Positions 29,587 through 38,638 of a stretch of 64,000 nucleotides of DNA are shown piece after piece. Source of the DNA: [Pantoea] beijingensis (GTDB taxonomy: Bacteria > Pseudomonadota > Gammaproteobacteria > Enterobacterales > Enterobacteriaceae); the NCBI RefSeq assembly GCF_022647505.1, contig NZ_CP071409.1, positions 3,472,001 through 3,536,000 of the forward strand. Reading direction: 5' to 3'. Numbering within the stretch: the stretch's first letter is position 1; the number at the start of each line of letters is the position of its first letter. The notes beneath the pieces were generated by a model. It made no database searches. It had not been told where the DNA came from and saw only the letters and a program-made list of their open reading frames with translations. The position numbers and the translations under genes were made by a program.

Positions 29587-30144
29587 TTAATTGTAGGTCA
29601 GCATGAAGTTTGCAGCAGATTGAACCTTACCTGCAGTTACTGTGGCTGCTGTTGATTTGTAATCTACAGATAGTGGGATAGTAGTACTGCCTGTCACAGC
29701 CACTGGATTACTGATCGTGCCAACATTTAATGCAGTACCATTTGGATTAAATAACTGCAGGCCTACATTCTCTGCAGAACCAGCACCTGCGTTATTGGAT
29801 AACACACCTGGTTTACCTTCGACAGTCTGGCCGCTAAAAGTAATTTGTACTGTTTTAGCAATTTCGGTATTACAATCAACCAGACTGATGGTGAATGGTT
29901 TTTTAGCATTAGCCAGCTGATCCGCTGCTTTAAAAACACTTGTTTTTACAGTATCCAGAGTAACGATTTTATCGGTATCTGATCCAGAAACAGCACAAGC
30001 TCCTGCAGTTACTTCTCCGTTAAATGTAACCTTACCGCCATTCACGCTCACTGGAGTTGGTTCTGGATCAGCTGCATTTGCTGCGCCGCAGATCAGTGTA
30101 GCCAGTACAGCAGAAAGTAATGTGATTTTTTTGTTAATAAACAT
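29587..30144 (-). CDS. Major fimbrial subunit (FimA-like pilin)
   Basis: 185-residue pilin and first gene of the operon. Signal peptide MFINKKITLLSAVLATLICG...NAAD. The mature N-terminal donor strand GGKVTFNGEVTAGACAV holds the first cysteine; the second is in FTISLVDCNTEIA; IPLSVDYKSTA and the terminal NFMLTYN complete the fold. It is separated from the chaperone gene by 62 bp, as usual for the highly expressed shaft subunit. It is probably the target of FimZ-type control. I could not assign it to a named fimbrial type. Confidence 0.92.
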   Translation of the reverse strand: MFINKKITLLSAVLATLICGAANAADPEPTPVSVNGGKVTFNGEVTAGACAVSGSDTDKIVTLDTVKTSVFKAADQLANAKKPFTISLVDCNTEIAKTVQITFSGQTVEGKPGVLSNNAGAGSAENVGLQLFNPNGTALNVGTISNPVAVTGSTTIPLSVDYKSTAATVTAGKVQSAANFMLTYN

Positions 30145-31018
30145 GTTTATATCCTTATATATGAATGATAATAGCGATTGTGGGCGACCCCATCACATGT
30201 GACAACTGGTATAATTCCCACATGTCATGATGTAACATCAATTATCAACACAATAATCCGTTGGTTGTAATTAAACGCGCAATGCCTATTTTTAAATTAT
30301 TTAAAATTTATTTCACAAACACCTCATCGCTTAACGAGGTGGATAATTTAAGTGAAATCCTAATTAAGTGATAGCTAAAGCCTTCCCATATATCTAAGGA
30401 AACTTCTTAATAATTCCTAAGAAAAATCTATAAAATTTATTAATAAAAAAGATTATTTCCAGATAAGAAGCCTTAATTATCATAAGGTTACAACAAATAA
30501 CACCAACAAGAATATTGTTTTTTTCATGTTAAGATTGTTTTTTCCTTGTTGAAAAAAGGCATAAAAGTAAACCTTCGGTAAAAACACTTAATATATGTCG
30601 TGAAAATTAATGCCAACCCCTTCGTTTTATTCCACCTTTTGCATAGACATCCCACATGAAAATAAATTCCGGCTTATATCAGGATTAATTTACCGATGGT
30701 TAAATTAAGTCACCCTTAATGCTAATGATGTAACGGCACCATGCTTTCGATGAAAACAACCATCATTTTTCTCCTCGGCTGTACAAACGTGGGAAAAGGT
30801 ATGAACATCATCAGTATTATTAATCCACTCAATAACGTATCTGATTGCGATTTATTACAATCGATTTTAACGTTGTTCAAATTATCCATTCCGGAAGTAA
30901 TCGTGTTGCCTTTTTTCAGTATATCGACTTAACCTGTGGGTTAATCGGTGTAAACTCAGCATACTGCGGCACCTTTATCTGATACCACGGTGCCCAAAAG
31001 CCCCCAAGGGAGCGTAAT
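30145..31018. promoter_or_regulatory. Promoter region of the fimbrial operon (no gene seen)
   Basis: About 870 bp between fimA-like and yecA start sites, AT-rich with many A/T tracts. It must contain the divergent promoters. I found no recombinase gene and no paired inverted repeats of the fimS type, so phase inversion is not supported. A 63-codon + strand frame at 30741-30932 has no recognisable features. Confidence 0.5.
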
Positions 31019-31693
31019 ATGAATACCGGACCACTGACCGAAGAAGAACTGGAATGGCTGGATGATGTGTTGATGGAATGCGGTAATGATGATTCAGTGC
31101 TGGATGTGTCAGAGCTTGACGGCCTGCTCACTGCGATTCTCTCTGGTCCCAATATGATCCCGCCCTCTCAATGGCTGCCAGTAATTTGGGGAGGTGAAAA
31201 GCATGATCCCGGTTGGTCTGATGAAAGTGAGATGACCCGCTTTATGAACCTGACATTCCAGCATATGAATGATATTGCTGAGAGGCTGTGCTATGTACCG
31301 GACCAGTTTGCACCGCTATTTGGCTATCGGACTATCAAGGGTAAAGAGTATACCGTGGTGGAAGAGTGGTGCTTTGGTTACATGCGCGGCGTGGCGCTGG
31401 ATGACTGGTCGGCGCTACCAAAGAGTATGCAGTCCGAACTGGATGCTATTGCGCTACATGGACGAGAAGAAAATTTTTCAAAACTCGAGCAAATGACGGA
31501 GGATGCGTTTGAACAGAGCCAAATGGCTATCGGCCCGGCGGCGCTACAGCTGCATCACCACTGGCTGACATTGCGCGCACCGACATCTGAACCCCGGCAA
31601 GCTACACCGGTGAGCGCTCAGCTTAAAGTCGGTCGCAACGACCCTTGCCCTTGCGGGAGTGGGAAAAAATTCAAACACTGTTGCCTGCACTGA
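31019..31693 (+). CDS. yecA: UPF0149/SEC-C protein YecA
   Basis: Cytoplasmic protein of 224 residues closely similar to E. coli YecA. An alpha-helical UPF0149 domain contains [34 protein letters not shown] and [18 protein letters not shown]. The C-terminal zinc-binding SEC-C motif is [20 protein letters not shown] (residues 205-224). YecA has been linked to SecA and ribosome binding. Its neighbours here (fimbrial operon, sugar cluster) differ from E. coli and give no functional hint. AGGGAG precedes the ATG. Confidence 0.93.
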   Translation: MNTGPLTEEELEWLDDVLMECGNDDSVLDVSELDGLLTAILSGPNMIPPSQWLPVIWGGEKHDPGWSDESEMTRFMNLTFQHMNDIAERLCYVPDQFAPLFGYRTIKGKEYTVVEEWCFGYMRGVALDDWSALPKSMQSELDAIALHGREENFSKLEQMTEDAFEQSQMAIGPAALQLHHHWLTLRAPTSEPRQATPVSAQLKVGRNDPCPCGSGKKFKHCCLH

Positions 31694-31769
31694 CAGATAT
31701 GCGCCCGAAACAGGCTCAGCGACGATTATTGTTGTCGCGCCTGCGGGCTTTAACCGTAACTAACCCGAC

Positions 31770-33689
31770 TCAAAGCCGGCTCAGGCAATCCATCGCGACG
31801 GCCTTAAAGCTGGCAAAGTTCTCGCTTTCACGCAGGCGTATCATCGCCCTTTCTCGCATAAAGGTAACGAACAGGTCGTAAATGGCCATTGCCTCTTCGT
31901 ATTCAGTTTTACTGATCGCCAGCAAGAAGATGACATATGCCACCTCATCCCCCCAGACAATGCCCTGCGGTGCCAGAACGGTATAGACCACGGTCTTTTT
32001 CGCCAGTAATCCCAATGAGTGCGGTAGCGCGATCCCTTCCCCCAGCATGGTGCTGACAATGGCTTCACGCTCTTCTACCGAAGGATAAAACTGCTCATCA
32101 ACATAGCCTTCCAACTCCAGATGACCGCACAACTGACGAAATAGCTGTGAACGCTCGATCGGCTGGTCAATCACGAGAAAATGGCTCTCATCAAAAAATT
32201 TTTCCAGCATATAAGGTTTGGTACGATCAACCAGCACCAGCTTACCAATTTGTTCCAGTTGGTATTCAGTAGGAAAAGGTGACATCACCACGCTGGGTTT
32301 ACCCTTCTCACTCAAGCGCGCAGTGGAAATGACAAAATCTTCATCAATACTCTGCATCTCTTCATACTCACGCAGCGAGACGATGTTCTTTACCTCGATT
32401 TGTGGATACTTGCGCATCAGCATCGCCTGGATCATCCTTACCGTTGAATTACCGGTATCACAAACCAACAGAACCTGTGGATGTCGTTGATAGCCCACGT
32501 TGTAGTGCCGTTCCAGCCCAACACCGATATGCAATACCAGAAAGCCGATCTCATTTTCACTGATCGCATAAGGGGTGTATTTCCCCCAACTCGATACCGC
32601 AGCCAGCGTGACATCATATGCCATGGGATAGTGCTGTTTGATATTGGCTAATAATGGATTAGGAATGTGTATCTGATAACGTACCCGCGTGATCATAGTT
32701 TTGATATGGGTAAGCAAATCAGCGCGCAGTTGGGGATCGTTCTGCAGATTGAAGTTGTAGTGGTTATTGATATAACTAAGGATATAGTCCACCAGCGACT
32801 CGCCGTCGTCCGGGCCGATGGCGCTGGGCGCAATCTCCTGCACACGGCGCGCGGCAATATTCACCCGCAGGTAGGCCTCTTCTGAAGGAGAGATTGCCTT
32901 TCCGGTGATAGGTCGCATCAAATTAATCATATGACGTGCAGCATCACGCACATCATCATCCACATCCTCAGCGCTGAAATCCGAAAGTGGGTACCCTTCA
33001 CTGATCCGCCTCACTGCAACCGCGCAGTAGAGACGCAGATAATGTTCGCAGTCATCGGTCATTCTCACGTTAAAGCGCGAGAAACACTGATGCAGCAACG
33101 GCTGCAGCGTCATCAGCATCCCGCTGTTGAGTACTTCAAGATTCAACAGTGGGCTTTCGTTCTCTTCCTGTGAAATCTGGTATAGCAAATCGGTTAAACA
33201 GGTACGAATCGAGACTTCGCTACCAAACAACTTCATGCCATAACGCGGCTTGGTTTCAATTTCCAGGTTATACCGATTTAGCCATTCTCTCACTTCAGCC
33301 ATATCACTTTGCAGCGTGGCACGACTGACAAACCACTCTTCCGCCAGGTCCTCAAGCTTAAGCGAAAAGGCTGAAGTAAGAAAACGGGTCAATAAATAGT
33401 GCACCCGCTCGGCCGAGGTCCGAGGAACGCGCAGATGCGTGCGAGCCTCCTGTAGTAAACGTCCATAGCGCGCAGCGTCATCAATTCTCAACTGGTAGCC
33501 TTCACCACGATTCAAAACAAAATGTGCTCCATGTTGGGCCAGCATTTCGTTCAACGCGATAATATCAGTCCGTACGGTACGTGTAGAAACGGCAAAACGC
33601 CGCGCCAGCTCATCCTGCGGCAGAGTTTCGTTTTGCAGCGTGTCAAACAGCTGCGCCAGTCGTTGATTGGGAAATCTCACATCACTCAT
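31770..33689 (-). CDS. BglG/MtlR-type PRD transcriptional activator with EIIB and EIIA domains
   Basis: 639-residue regulator. Domains in order: N-terminal HTH (about 8-60, RFAVSTRTVRTDIIALNEML), a second Mga-like HTH (about 95-150), PRD1 (about 185-290, His216), PRD2 (about 300-400, His328 and His387), EIIB-like domain with Cys410 (LLVCDTGNST) and a fructose/mannitol-type EIIA domain with His557 (GEGIALPHS). The second PRD1 histidine position appears to be Asn277. Such proteins activate sugar operons and are tuned by PTS phosphorylation. It is the last gene of the same-strand cluster and is its most likely regulator, yet no PTS permease is encoded nearby. Confidence 0.9.
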   Translation of the reverse strand: MSDVRFPNQRLAQLFDTLQNETLPQDELARRFAVSTRTVRTDIIALNEMLAQHGAHFVLNRGEGYQLRIDDAARYGRLLQEARTHLRVPRTSAERVHYLLTRFLTSAFSLKLEDLAEEWFVSRATLQSDMAEVREWLNRYNLEIETKPRYGMKLFGSEVSIRTCLTDLLYQISQEENESPLLNLEVLNSGMLMTLQPLLHQCFSRFNVRMTDDCEHYLRLYCAVAVRRISEGYPLSDFSAEDVDDDVRDAARHMINLMRPITGKAISPSEEAYLRVNIAARRVQEIAPSAIGPDDGESLVDYILSYINNHYNFNLQNDPQLRADLLTHIKTMITRVRYQIHIPNPLLANIKQHYPMAYDVTLAAVSSWGKYTPYAISENEIGFLVLHIGVGLERHYNVGYQRHPQVLLVCDTGNSTVRMIQAMLMRKYPQIEVKNIVSLREYEEMQSIDEDFVISTARLSEKGKPSVVMSPFPTEYQLEQIGKLVLVDRTKPYMLEKFFDESHFLVIDQPIERSQLFRQLCGHLELEGYVDEQFYPSVEEREAIVSTMLGEGIALPHSLGLLAKKTVVYTVLAPQGIVWGDEVAYVIFLLAISKTEYEEAMAIYDLFVTFMRERAMIRLRESENFASFKAVAMDCLSRL

Positions 33690-33773
33690 CCATCATTGAC
33701 GTTAGTTGTTATCAAAATAACACAGGGCGAATCGATCGCCCTGTTTTCATCTGTCCACTGACTGTGGTCGATA

Positions 33774-34913
33774 CTAAGGAGTCAGGACCATCGCCGAAGG
33801 CGCGCCCACCGCAGTATATTCATCACTGAAGAGCAGCTCACCGCTGGCGCCGTCTACGCTAAAGCGCGTAATATTATCACTCCGCTGATTCATGACATAA
33901 ATGGATTTTCCATCCGGCGATAAGGTAAGCGTGCGTGGGTAATCACCGCGCGTCCAGATATCATCCTTATGCGTCAGCGCACCACTCGCTTCGATAGCAA
34001 AATGTGCAATGCTGTTATGCAACCGATTGGCGATATACAAATTTTTACCCGCACTGTCGATAATTAGCCCTGCGGCAAAACTGGTGCCTTTATAACCCGC
34101 GGGCAGTGCTGAGACCGTTGCCCTCTCAGACAATGTCCCCTGCTTTTCATCAAGAGCATAATGCGTCAGCGTCGAAGCCTCTTCATTAATCAGATAGATC
34201 CCTTTTCCATCGTGCTGAAAAACAAAGTGCCGCGGACCGGCCCCCTCAGAAGAAGCGGGGATCCAGGCAGGTTTATTGGGCATCAGTTTGCCATCATCGC
34301 TCAGGCGATATTGATAAATACGATCCAGTCCTAAATCGGTCGCAAAAACAAATTTTCCGCTACGATCGCTGGCGATCATGTGAGCGTGCGGACCGTTATG
34401 GTCGCTTATGGCAAAGCTGCCTTCTACCGCAGCTACGGGTCTGCCTGCGCCCGCAGGACCTTCATCCTGCTTGCTGTCGCTGGCTTCACTCAAGCTACCG
34501 TCGGTATTCACCGGCAAAACCGCGACGGTTCCGCTGATATAGTTAGCAACCAGCAGGTGCTTGCCGTTTGGCGTCAGGGACAGATAAACCGGCCCCGCCC
34601 CCTTCGAACTCACCTGATTCAGTAACGTCAGGCCGCCATCCATGCCTATCTTATAAGCCGCAATCATGCCCGGCTGGCTTTCACTGCCGACATACAGCAC
34701 CTTACCCTGCGTATCCATTGCCATCTGGGCCGCATTAGGTAACGTACTGACCAATTTTTTATCGCTCAATGCGCCGTCGGGACCAACCTGGAAGCGATAG
34801 ACCCCTTCACCATTCGGGTTATAGGTTCCTACATAGGCATATTGCGCCTGGGCAAAAAAGGGTGTCATCGCCATCAGCCCCATAGAGAAAACAGAAATTA
34901 ACGATTTACGCAT
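33774..34913 (-). CDS. Exported seven-bladed beta-propeller lactonase
   Basis: 379-residue protein of the Pgl/YbhE lactonase family (6-phosphogluconolactonase-like beta propeller). Repeated blade motifs are YAYVGTYNPNGEGVYRF, HLLVANYISGTVAVLP, FVFATDLGLDRIYQY, LYIANRLHNSIAHFAI and IYVMNQRSDNITRF. Unlike cytoplasmic Pgl it begins with a clear signal peptide (KSLISVFSMGLMAMTPFFAQAQ), so it should act in the periplasm. The start at 34913 follows GAGGAAA; the longer frame is rejected. It follows the aldolase gene by 37 bp, suggesting that a sugar lactone is opened before uptake. Confidence 0.82.
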   Translation of the reverse strand: MRKSLISVFSMGLMAMTPFFAQAQYAYVGTYNPNGEGVYRFQVGPDGALSDKKLVSTLPNAAQMAMDTQGKVLYVGSESQPGMIAAYKIGMDGGLTLLNQVSSKGAGPVYLSLTPNGKHLLVANYISGTVAVLPVNTDGSLSEASDSKQDEGPAGAGRPVAAVEGSFAISDHNGPHAHMIASDRSGKFVFATDLGLDRIYQYRLSDDGKLMPNKPAWIPASSEGAGPRHFVFQHDGKGIYLINEEASTLTHYALDEKQGTLSERATVSALPAGYKGTSFAAGLIIDSAGKNLYIANRLHNSIAHFAIEASGALTHKDDIWTRGDYPRTLTLSPDGKSIYVMNQRSDNITRFSVDGASGELLFSDEYTAVGAPSAMVLTP

Positions 34914-34950
34914 ATTTTCCTCACCCGGGGCCAATGTATGGCCCACGTTG

Positions 34951-35691
34951 TTATGCCAGCAGTTTTTTAGTGATTGCCAGCAGCGTAGCCACATCTTCCG
35001 GGCGCGTGTCGCCAGAAGCTTTATCGATGATAGAACTGTAGATATGCGGAATGATTTTGCTCACGCCCGCATCCAGCGCAATCTGCAGGATGGTTTCAAA
35101 ATTTTCCAGATCGATGCCACCCGTAGGTTCCAACCAGAAATCATGACGTGCGCAGGCTTCAGCGACAGCCTTAAATTCGTCGATCGAGGCCAGGCCGCCC
35201 ATCGGGAAATATTTGATCGAGCTGCCGCCCATATCTTTTAGCAACGCAATGGCTGTTTCGACCGGGACGATCCCCTCAGCCGCTTGCGAACTCAATGGGC
35301 CGGTAGAGATTTTGACCAGCCCCGGCTTACCCGTAGGCGAAACCAAACCGTTCACCACCGTCTCAGACTGTCCCAGCAGCGCACGGCTTGGACCAACACC
35401 GGTAAAAACCTGATTGACGTGTTGAGGCTGCACCTGCGCAGAAATGGCACTGACCATCGCTGACTGATTCGGGTCACCCGCTCCCAGTCCGACAGAAAGT
35501 GCATTGTCGATCAGCGCCGCGTACTCACGCATATCGGTCACCGCCTCGTCGACAGTGCCATAATTTTTCGACAATACGCCCACCAATACATGACCTTCAG
35601 CCGCCTGCCAGATCGCACGTGCGTTCTCCTTCGATCCCGCAAGTACATTCAGGCAGACGCGATTTTTATAAAAGTTAGGGGTAAGCGTCAT
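34951..35691 (-). CDS. KDGP-family aldolase (DgaF-like)
   Basis: 246-residue predicted TIM-barrel aldolase of the KDGP aldolase family, homologous to DgaF, which cleaves 2-keto-3-deoxygluconate-6-phosphate to pyruvate and glyceraldehyde-3-phosphate. Conserved runs are HVLVGVLSKNYGTVDEAV, SVGLGAGDPNQSAMV, TGVGPSRALLG, LVKISTGPLS, IKYFPMGGL and LEPTGGIDLENF. The start overlaps the dgaE-like stop (ATGA). The family also occurs as EF_0839 in the Enterococcus faecalis version of this cluster, from memory. Whether its substrate here is KDGP or a relative is inference. Confidence 0.85.
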   Translation of the reverse strand: MTLTPNFYKNRVCLNVLAGSKENARAIWQAAEGHVLVGVLSKNYGTVDEAVTDMREYAALIDNALSVGLGAGDPNQSAMVSAISAQVQPQHVNQVFTGVGPSRALLGQSETVVNGLVSPTGKPGLVKISTGPLSSQAAEGIVPVETAIALLKDMGGSSIKYFPMGGLASIDEFKAVAEACARHDFWLEPTGGIDLENFETILQIALDAGVSKIIPHIYSSIIDKASGDTRPEDVATLLAITKKLLA

Positions 35692-36809
35692 GCGTTTTTC
35701 TCTCCGGCCAGTAAAGCGTTAATGCAAATATAAATGGTATTAAGTTGTTCCGGCGTTACGCTACGGACATCAACTTCAACAATCCCTTCATTGGCCTTAT
35801 AGCCACGGAAATAGATCGCGATTTCGCCCGTTTTTAGCGCCTGCACCAGTTCGCCTGTCGTGCGGCCAATAATGGCTTCATCAAAATGGATCTCCGTTCG
35901 TGCGATGTCTCGTCCGGCGGCATCCCATACCACGCGTGCACTGACGCCCTTCAATGCGTTCAGACTGTCGATAAATGGCGTCATTTTTTCCACCATTTCA
36001 GCCCCGCTCACTTTTTCCCGGGTCAGGTAGTTTTCAATCGCCTGTGTCAGGCCCAGGATCCCCTCCTTACCAACTTTCATCGCACGACCAATGCCATTTG
36101 ACTGACGTTTTACCCACTCAACGTACTGATGTTTACCGACCACCAGCCCGCTGGTAGGGCCTTCAATGGCCTTCGCGCCGCTGTAAATCACCAGATCGGC
36201 ACCGAACTGGTAGTAACACTGTAAATCTTCTTCTGCCGCAGCATCGACGATCAGCGCGACGCCATGCTTACGTGCCACAACAGCCGCCTGTTCGACGCTG
36301 AGATGACTTTTCTGCACACAGTGATGGGATTTGATATAAAGAATCGCGGCCGTCTGCGGGGTGATCGCCGCAGAAAGCTGCTCGGCTGAACATTCGTTGG
36401 CATAGCCCGCTTCAACCAGGCGTCCCCCCCCCATCGTTACCATCGTGCCCACCGGGGCGCCAAAATTGACGTTATGCCCTTTCGGTACAACGATATCGTG
36501 TGGCACGGTCAGCGGCGCGGCGTGTAGGTTTTCCAGCAGCCAGTCGTCATCCTTCACGATGACTGCCGCTACCGACTGAGCGATCCCGGCAGAAGCGCAG
36601 GAAACCACTACGGCATTTTCCGCGTTCAGTAATTTCGCGATGTAAGCACCGGTTTTATTCACCAGGTCTTTCATTTCGAAATAGTGGTTCAGGCCATATT
36701 TGACGGTATCGACAACATCCGAGCTCGGGGTAGAAACGCCCAGGATAGTCATACGGCCGGATGCGTTAATAACTTGTTTTAAATTATATTTTTCATAAAT
36801 TGAAGACAT
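35688..36809 (-). CDS. DgaE-family PLP-dependent ammonia-lyase
   Basis: 373-residue SelA-like fold-type I PLP enzyme. DgaE of Salmonella converts D-glucosaminate-6-phosphate to 2-keto-3-deoxygluconate-6-phosphate plus ammonia. The PLP lysine lies in VIYSGAKAIEGPTSGLV, preceded by ALIVDAAAEEDL; the N-terminus has YNLKQVINASGRMTILGVS. The start MSSIYEKY at 36809 overlaps the amidohydrolase stop by 17 bp. It is directly upstream of the aldolase, the DgaE-DgaF pair that turns a 2-amino sugar acid phosphate into C3 units. Exact substrate is not proven by sequence. Confidence 0.87.
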   Translation of the reverse strand: MSSIYEKYNLKQVINASGRMTILGVSTPSSDVVDTVKYGLNHYFEMKDLVNKTGAYIAKLLNAENAVVVSCASAGIAQSVAAVIVKDDDWLLENLHAAPLTVPHDIVVPKGHNVNFGAPVGTMVTMGGGRLVEAGYANECSAEQLSAAITPQTAAILYIKSHHCVQKSHLSVEQAAVVARKHGVALIVDAAAEEDLQCYYQFGADLVIYSGAKAIEGPTSGLVVGKHQYVEWVKRQSNGIGRAMKVGKEGILGLTQAIENYLTREKVSGAEMVEKMTPFIDSLNALKGVSARVVWDAAGRDIARTEIHFDEAIIGRTTGELVQALKTGEIAIYFRGYKANEGIVEVDVRSVTPEQLNTIYICINALLAGEKNA

Positions 36810-37926
36810 GATTGGCTTTCCCTTCATCAGTCACAACCCACTGGCCCGCGACAACGGACGCTACGGGTACCAGATGTTTCTCGCCCTGGAGGGTTGCCCC
36901 TTCGGAATCAACGAACGGACGAGTTTCTTCTTTGATGGTAAAAATAGTCAGGTCGGCATCAAAACCGGGCTCGATCCGGCCTTTGCTTTTCAGACGCAGA
37001 CCTTCCGCTGCTTTATGGGTAACACAGTCGATCACCTGCGGCAGCGTCATACCCACGCTAAAGAATTTCGACATCACATGGGCCAGGTTATGCACCGGCC
37101 CATGAAGACGGTTACGGCAGTAAATATCCGAACTGATGGTGTCCGGTAAAATACCTTGCGCGATAGCCACGCGCGCCACCTCAAAGCTGAAACTGGCGCT
37201 CCCGTGCCCCACATCAAGCCGAACACCACGTTTTAACGCCTGATGGATGGAGGCCCGCAGCTCGCCAGCCGGCGTCAGAATGCGGTTGGGTTTACCGTTA
37301 TAGCAGTGAGTGATGATGTCGCCTGAAGTGAGTAAATCAGCAATCTCATCCAGATTGGGGGGATTGTTGCCAATGTGTACCATCAGCGGCAGATTATCGT
37401 TTTCCTGCTGTATTTCTTTCGCACGTTGCAGTGGCTTAATACCATTTTGCCCCACCACGCTGCTGCTAATACGCGCTTTAATACCGACGATAAAGTGCGG
37501 CAAACGCTGTACTGCGTCCCGTACGCCGACCTTATCGATCTGCGTCATGTCCGCCAGTTCATTTTGCGTCACAATGCCCGTACGAGCGATATTCAGCAGT
37601 GCGTAAACCTGAGTTTTCGCACTACGCGTGAGCTGGTAAAAATCATCAATATCATCCGCGCCGGTACTGCCCGCATCCACAACGGTAGTAACGCCGGTGG
37701 TCACACCGATAGCATCGGCTTCGTCATGGTAGATCGGCGATTTCGGATAGCAATGGACATGGGAGTCGATCCAGCCGGCACTCAGGTAGTAACGCCCGGC
37801 CAGATCGCGTTCTTGTTTCGCTTTGTCTTGCAATTCGCCAATGGCGGCGATTTTGCCGTCGTGTAGTGCGATATCAACCACACGTTCATCGGTAAGACGC
37901 GCGCGGCGAATAATGAGATCGAACAT
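36793..37926 (-). CDS. Amidohydrolase/deacetylase-family metallohydrolase
   Basis: 377-residue amidohydrolase-superfamily enzyme. Metal ligands visible are His56 and His58 (WIDSHVHC), a probable carboxylated Lys150 (VGIKARISSS), further histidines in LMVHIGNN and DIITHCYNGK, and LDVGHGSASFSF near the C-terminal half. An AAGGAG precedes the ATG. Relatives are annotated as deacetylases or dihydroorotase-like enzymes and accompany DgaE-type genes in this conserved neighbourhood. A likely role is to remove an N-acyl group from the substrate before the ammonia-lyase acts; this is inference. Confidence 0.82.
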   Translation of the reverse strand: MFDLIIRRARLTDERVVDIALHDGKIAAIGELQDKAKQERDLAGRYYLSAGWIDSHVHCYPKSPIYHDEADAIGVTTGVTTVVDAGSTGADDIDDFYQLTRSAKTQVYALLNIARTGIVTQNELADMTQIDKVGVRDAVQRLPHFIVGIKARISSSVVGQNGIKPLQRAKEIQQENDNLPLMVHIGNNPPNLDEIADLLTSGDIITHCYNGKPNRILTPAGELRASIHQALKRGVRLDVGHGSASFSFEVARVAIAQGILPDTISSDIYCRNRLHGPVHNLAHVMSKFFSVGMTLPQVIDCVTHKAAEGLRLKSKGRIEPGFDADLTIFTIKEETRPFVDSEGATLQGEKHLVPVASVVAGQWVVTDEGKANHVFNL

Positions 37927-37976
37927 GACAACTCCTTGAACGACGGCTCACCCTTATGAGCAAGCCGGGATCACCG

Positions 37977-38624
37977 TTAACTGATAGCAACCGGGAAAAG
38001 CGCGCCGAGGATCATCGCGCCGAGAATCGCGCCGCCGGTGATCGGTTTGTTCCAGAGATAGAACAGCAGTGCACCGACCAGTGAGCCAAGACCAATGGGA
38101 ATGGATGCCGCCATTGCCGACAGGATAATCAGCGGCCCGAGAAAGCGACCAGACGCGTTACCTGCACCCATCATGACATCCGCACCGTAGGTTGAATCGC
38201 TTTGGTTGATCGTAAATTTACGCGCCAGAATGATGAGGTAGCCAATGGCCAGCCCAATCACCAGGCCGGTCACTATTGAGGCAGCAAAGTTAGCGACCGG
38301 AAAGACAATGCCTGCGCCTAACAGTAACGCAGGCACGCCCAGGCCAACGCCCGTTTGAATCGCCCCACCGATATCAAGGATCCCAACCAGCGACCCCTCA
38401 ATAATGCGGGCAAACAGAAAGCTTGCACCGAAAGCCGCAACCGCACCATAAGCGCCGGTATCAATGCCCGCTCTCAGCATTGAGACGAAGGCCACTTCGT
38501 TAAATGCCCCGATACCGTAGAGATAGTACATATGCGTACCGGCAAACACGCCCGCAGAGAGCAATCCGACAAAGATCGGGAATGACCAGTCGGCATACCA
38601 AAAACCGCTTTTTGTTTCACTCAT
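37977..38624 (-). CDS. DUF4310 membrane protein (EF_0833 family)
   Basis: About 215 residues, glycine/alanine-rich, with roughly six hydrophobic helices. Conserved-looking loops are MMGAGNASGRFLGPLIILSAM and GTHMYYLYGIGAFNE. No known transporter signature is present. I recognise it as the family annotated DUF4310, which occurs almost only beside DUF4311, DUF4312 and SFCGS genes. The second ATG (38624) is preferred because GAGGA lies eight bases before it. It probably forms a complex with DUF4311 in the inner membrane. Function unknown; a transport role is inference. Confidence 0.8.
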   Translation of the reverse strand: MSETKSGFWYADWSFPIFVGLLSAGVFAGTHMYYLYGIGAFNEVAFVSMLRAGIDTGAYGAVAAFGASFLFARIIEGSLVGILDIGGAIQTGVGLGVPALLLGAGIVFPVANFAASIVTGLVIGLAIGYLIILARKFTINQSDSTYGADVMMGAGNASGRFLGPLIILSAMAASIPIGLGSLVGALLFYLWNKPITGGAILGAMILGALFPVAIS

Positions 38625-38638
38625 TTCCATCGTCCTCG

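Noticed and set aside
30741..30932. 63-codon + strand frame between the fimbrial operon and yecA
   Set aside because: No Shine-Dalgarno of note, no family resemblance and low-complexity hydrophobic content from AT-rich DNA.
30145..31018. fimS-like invertible promoter switch
   Set aside because: No paired inverted repeats of suitable length and no FimB/FimE-type recombinase gene in the window.
36808..37149. + strand frames opposite the amidohydrolase gene
   Set aside because: Antisense to a well-supported metallohydrolase; no start signal or domain.
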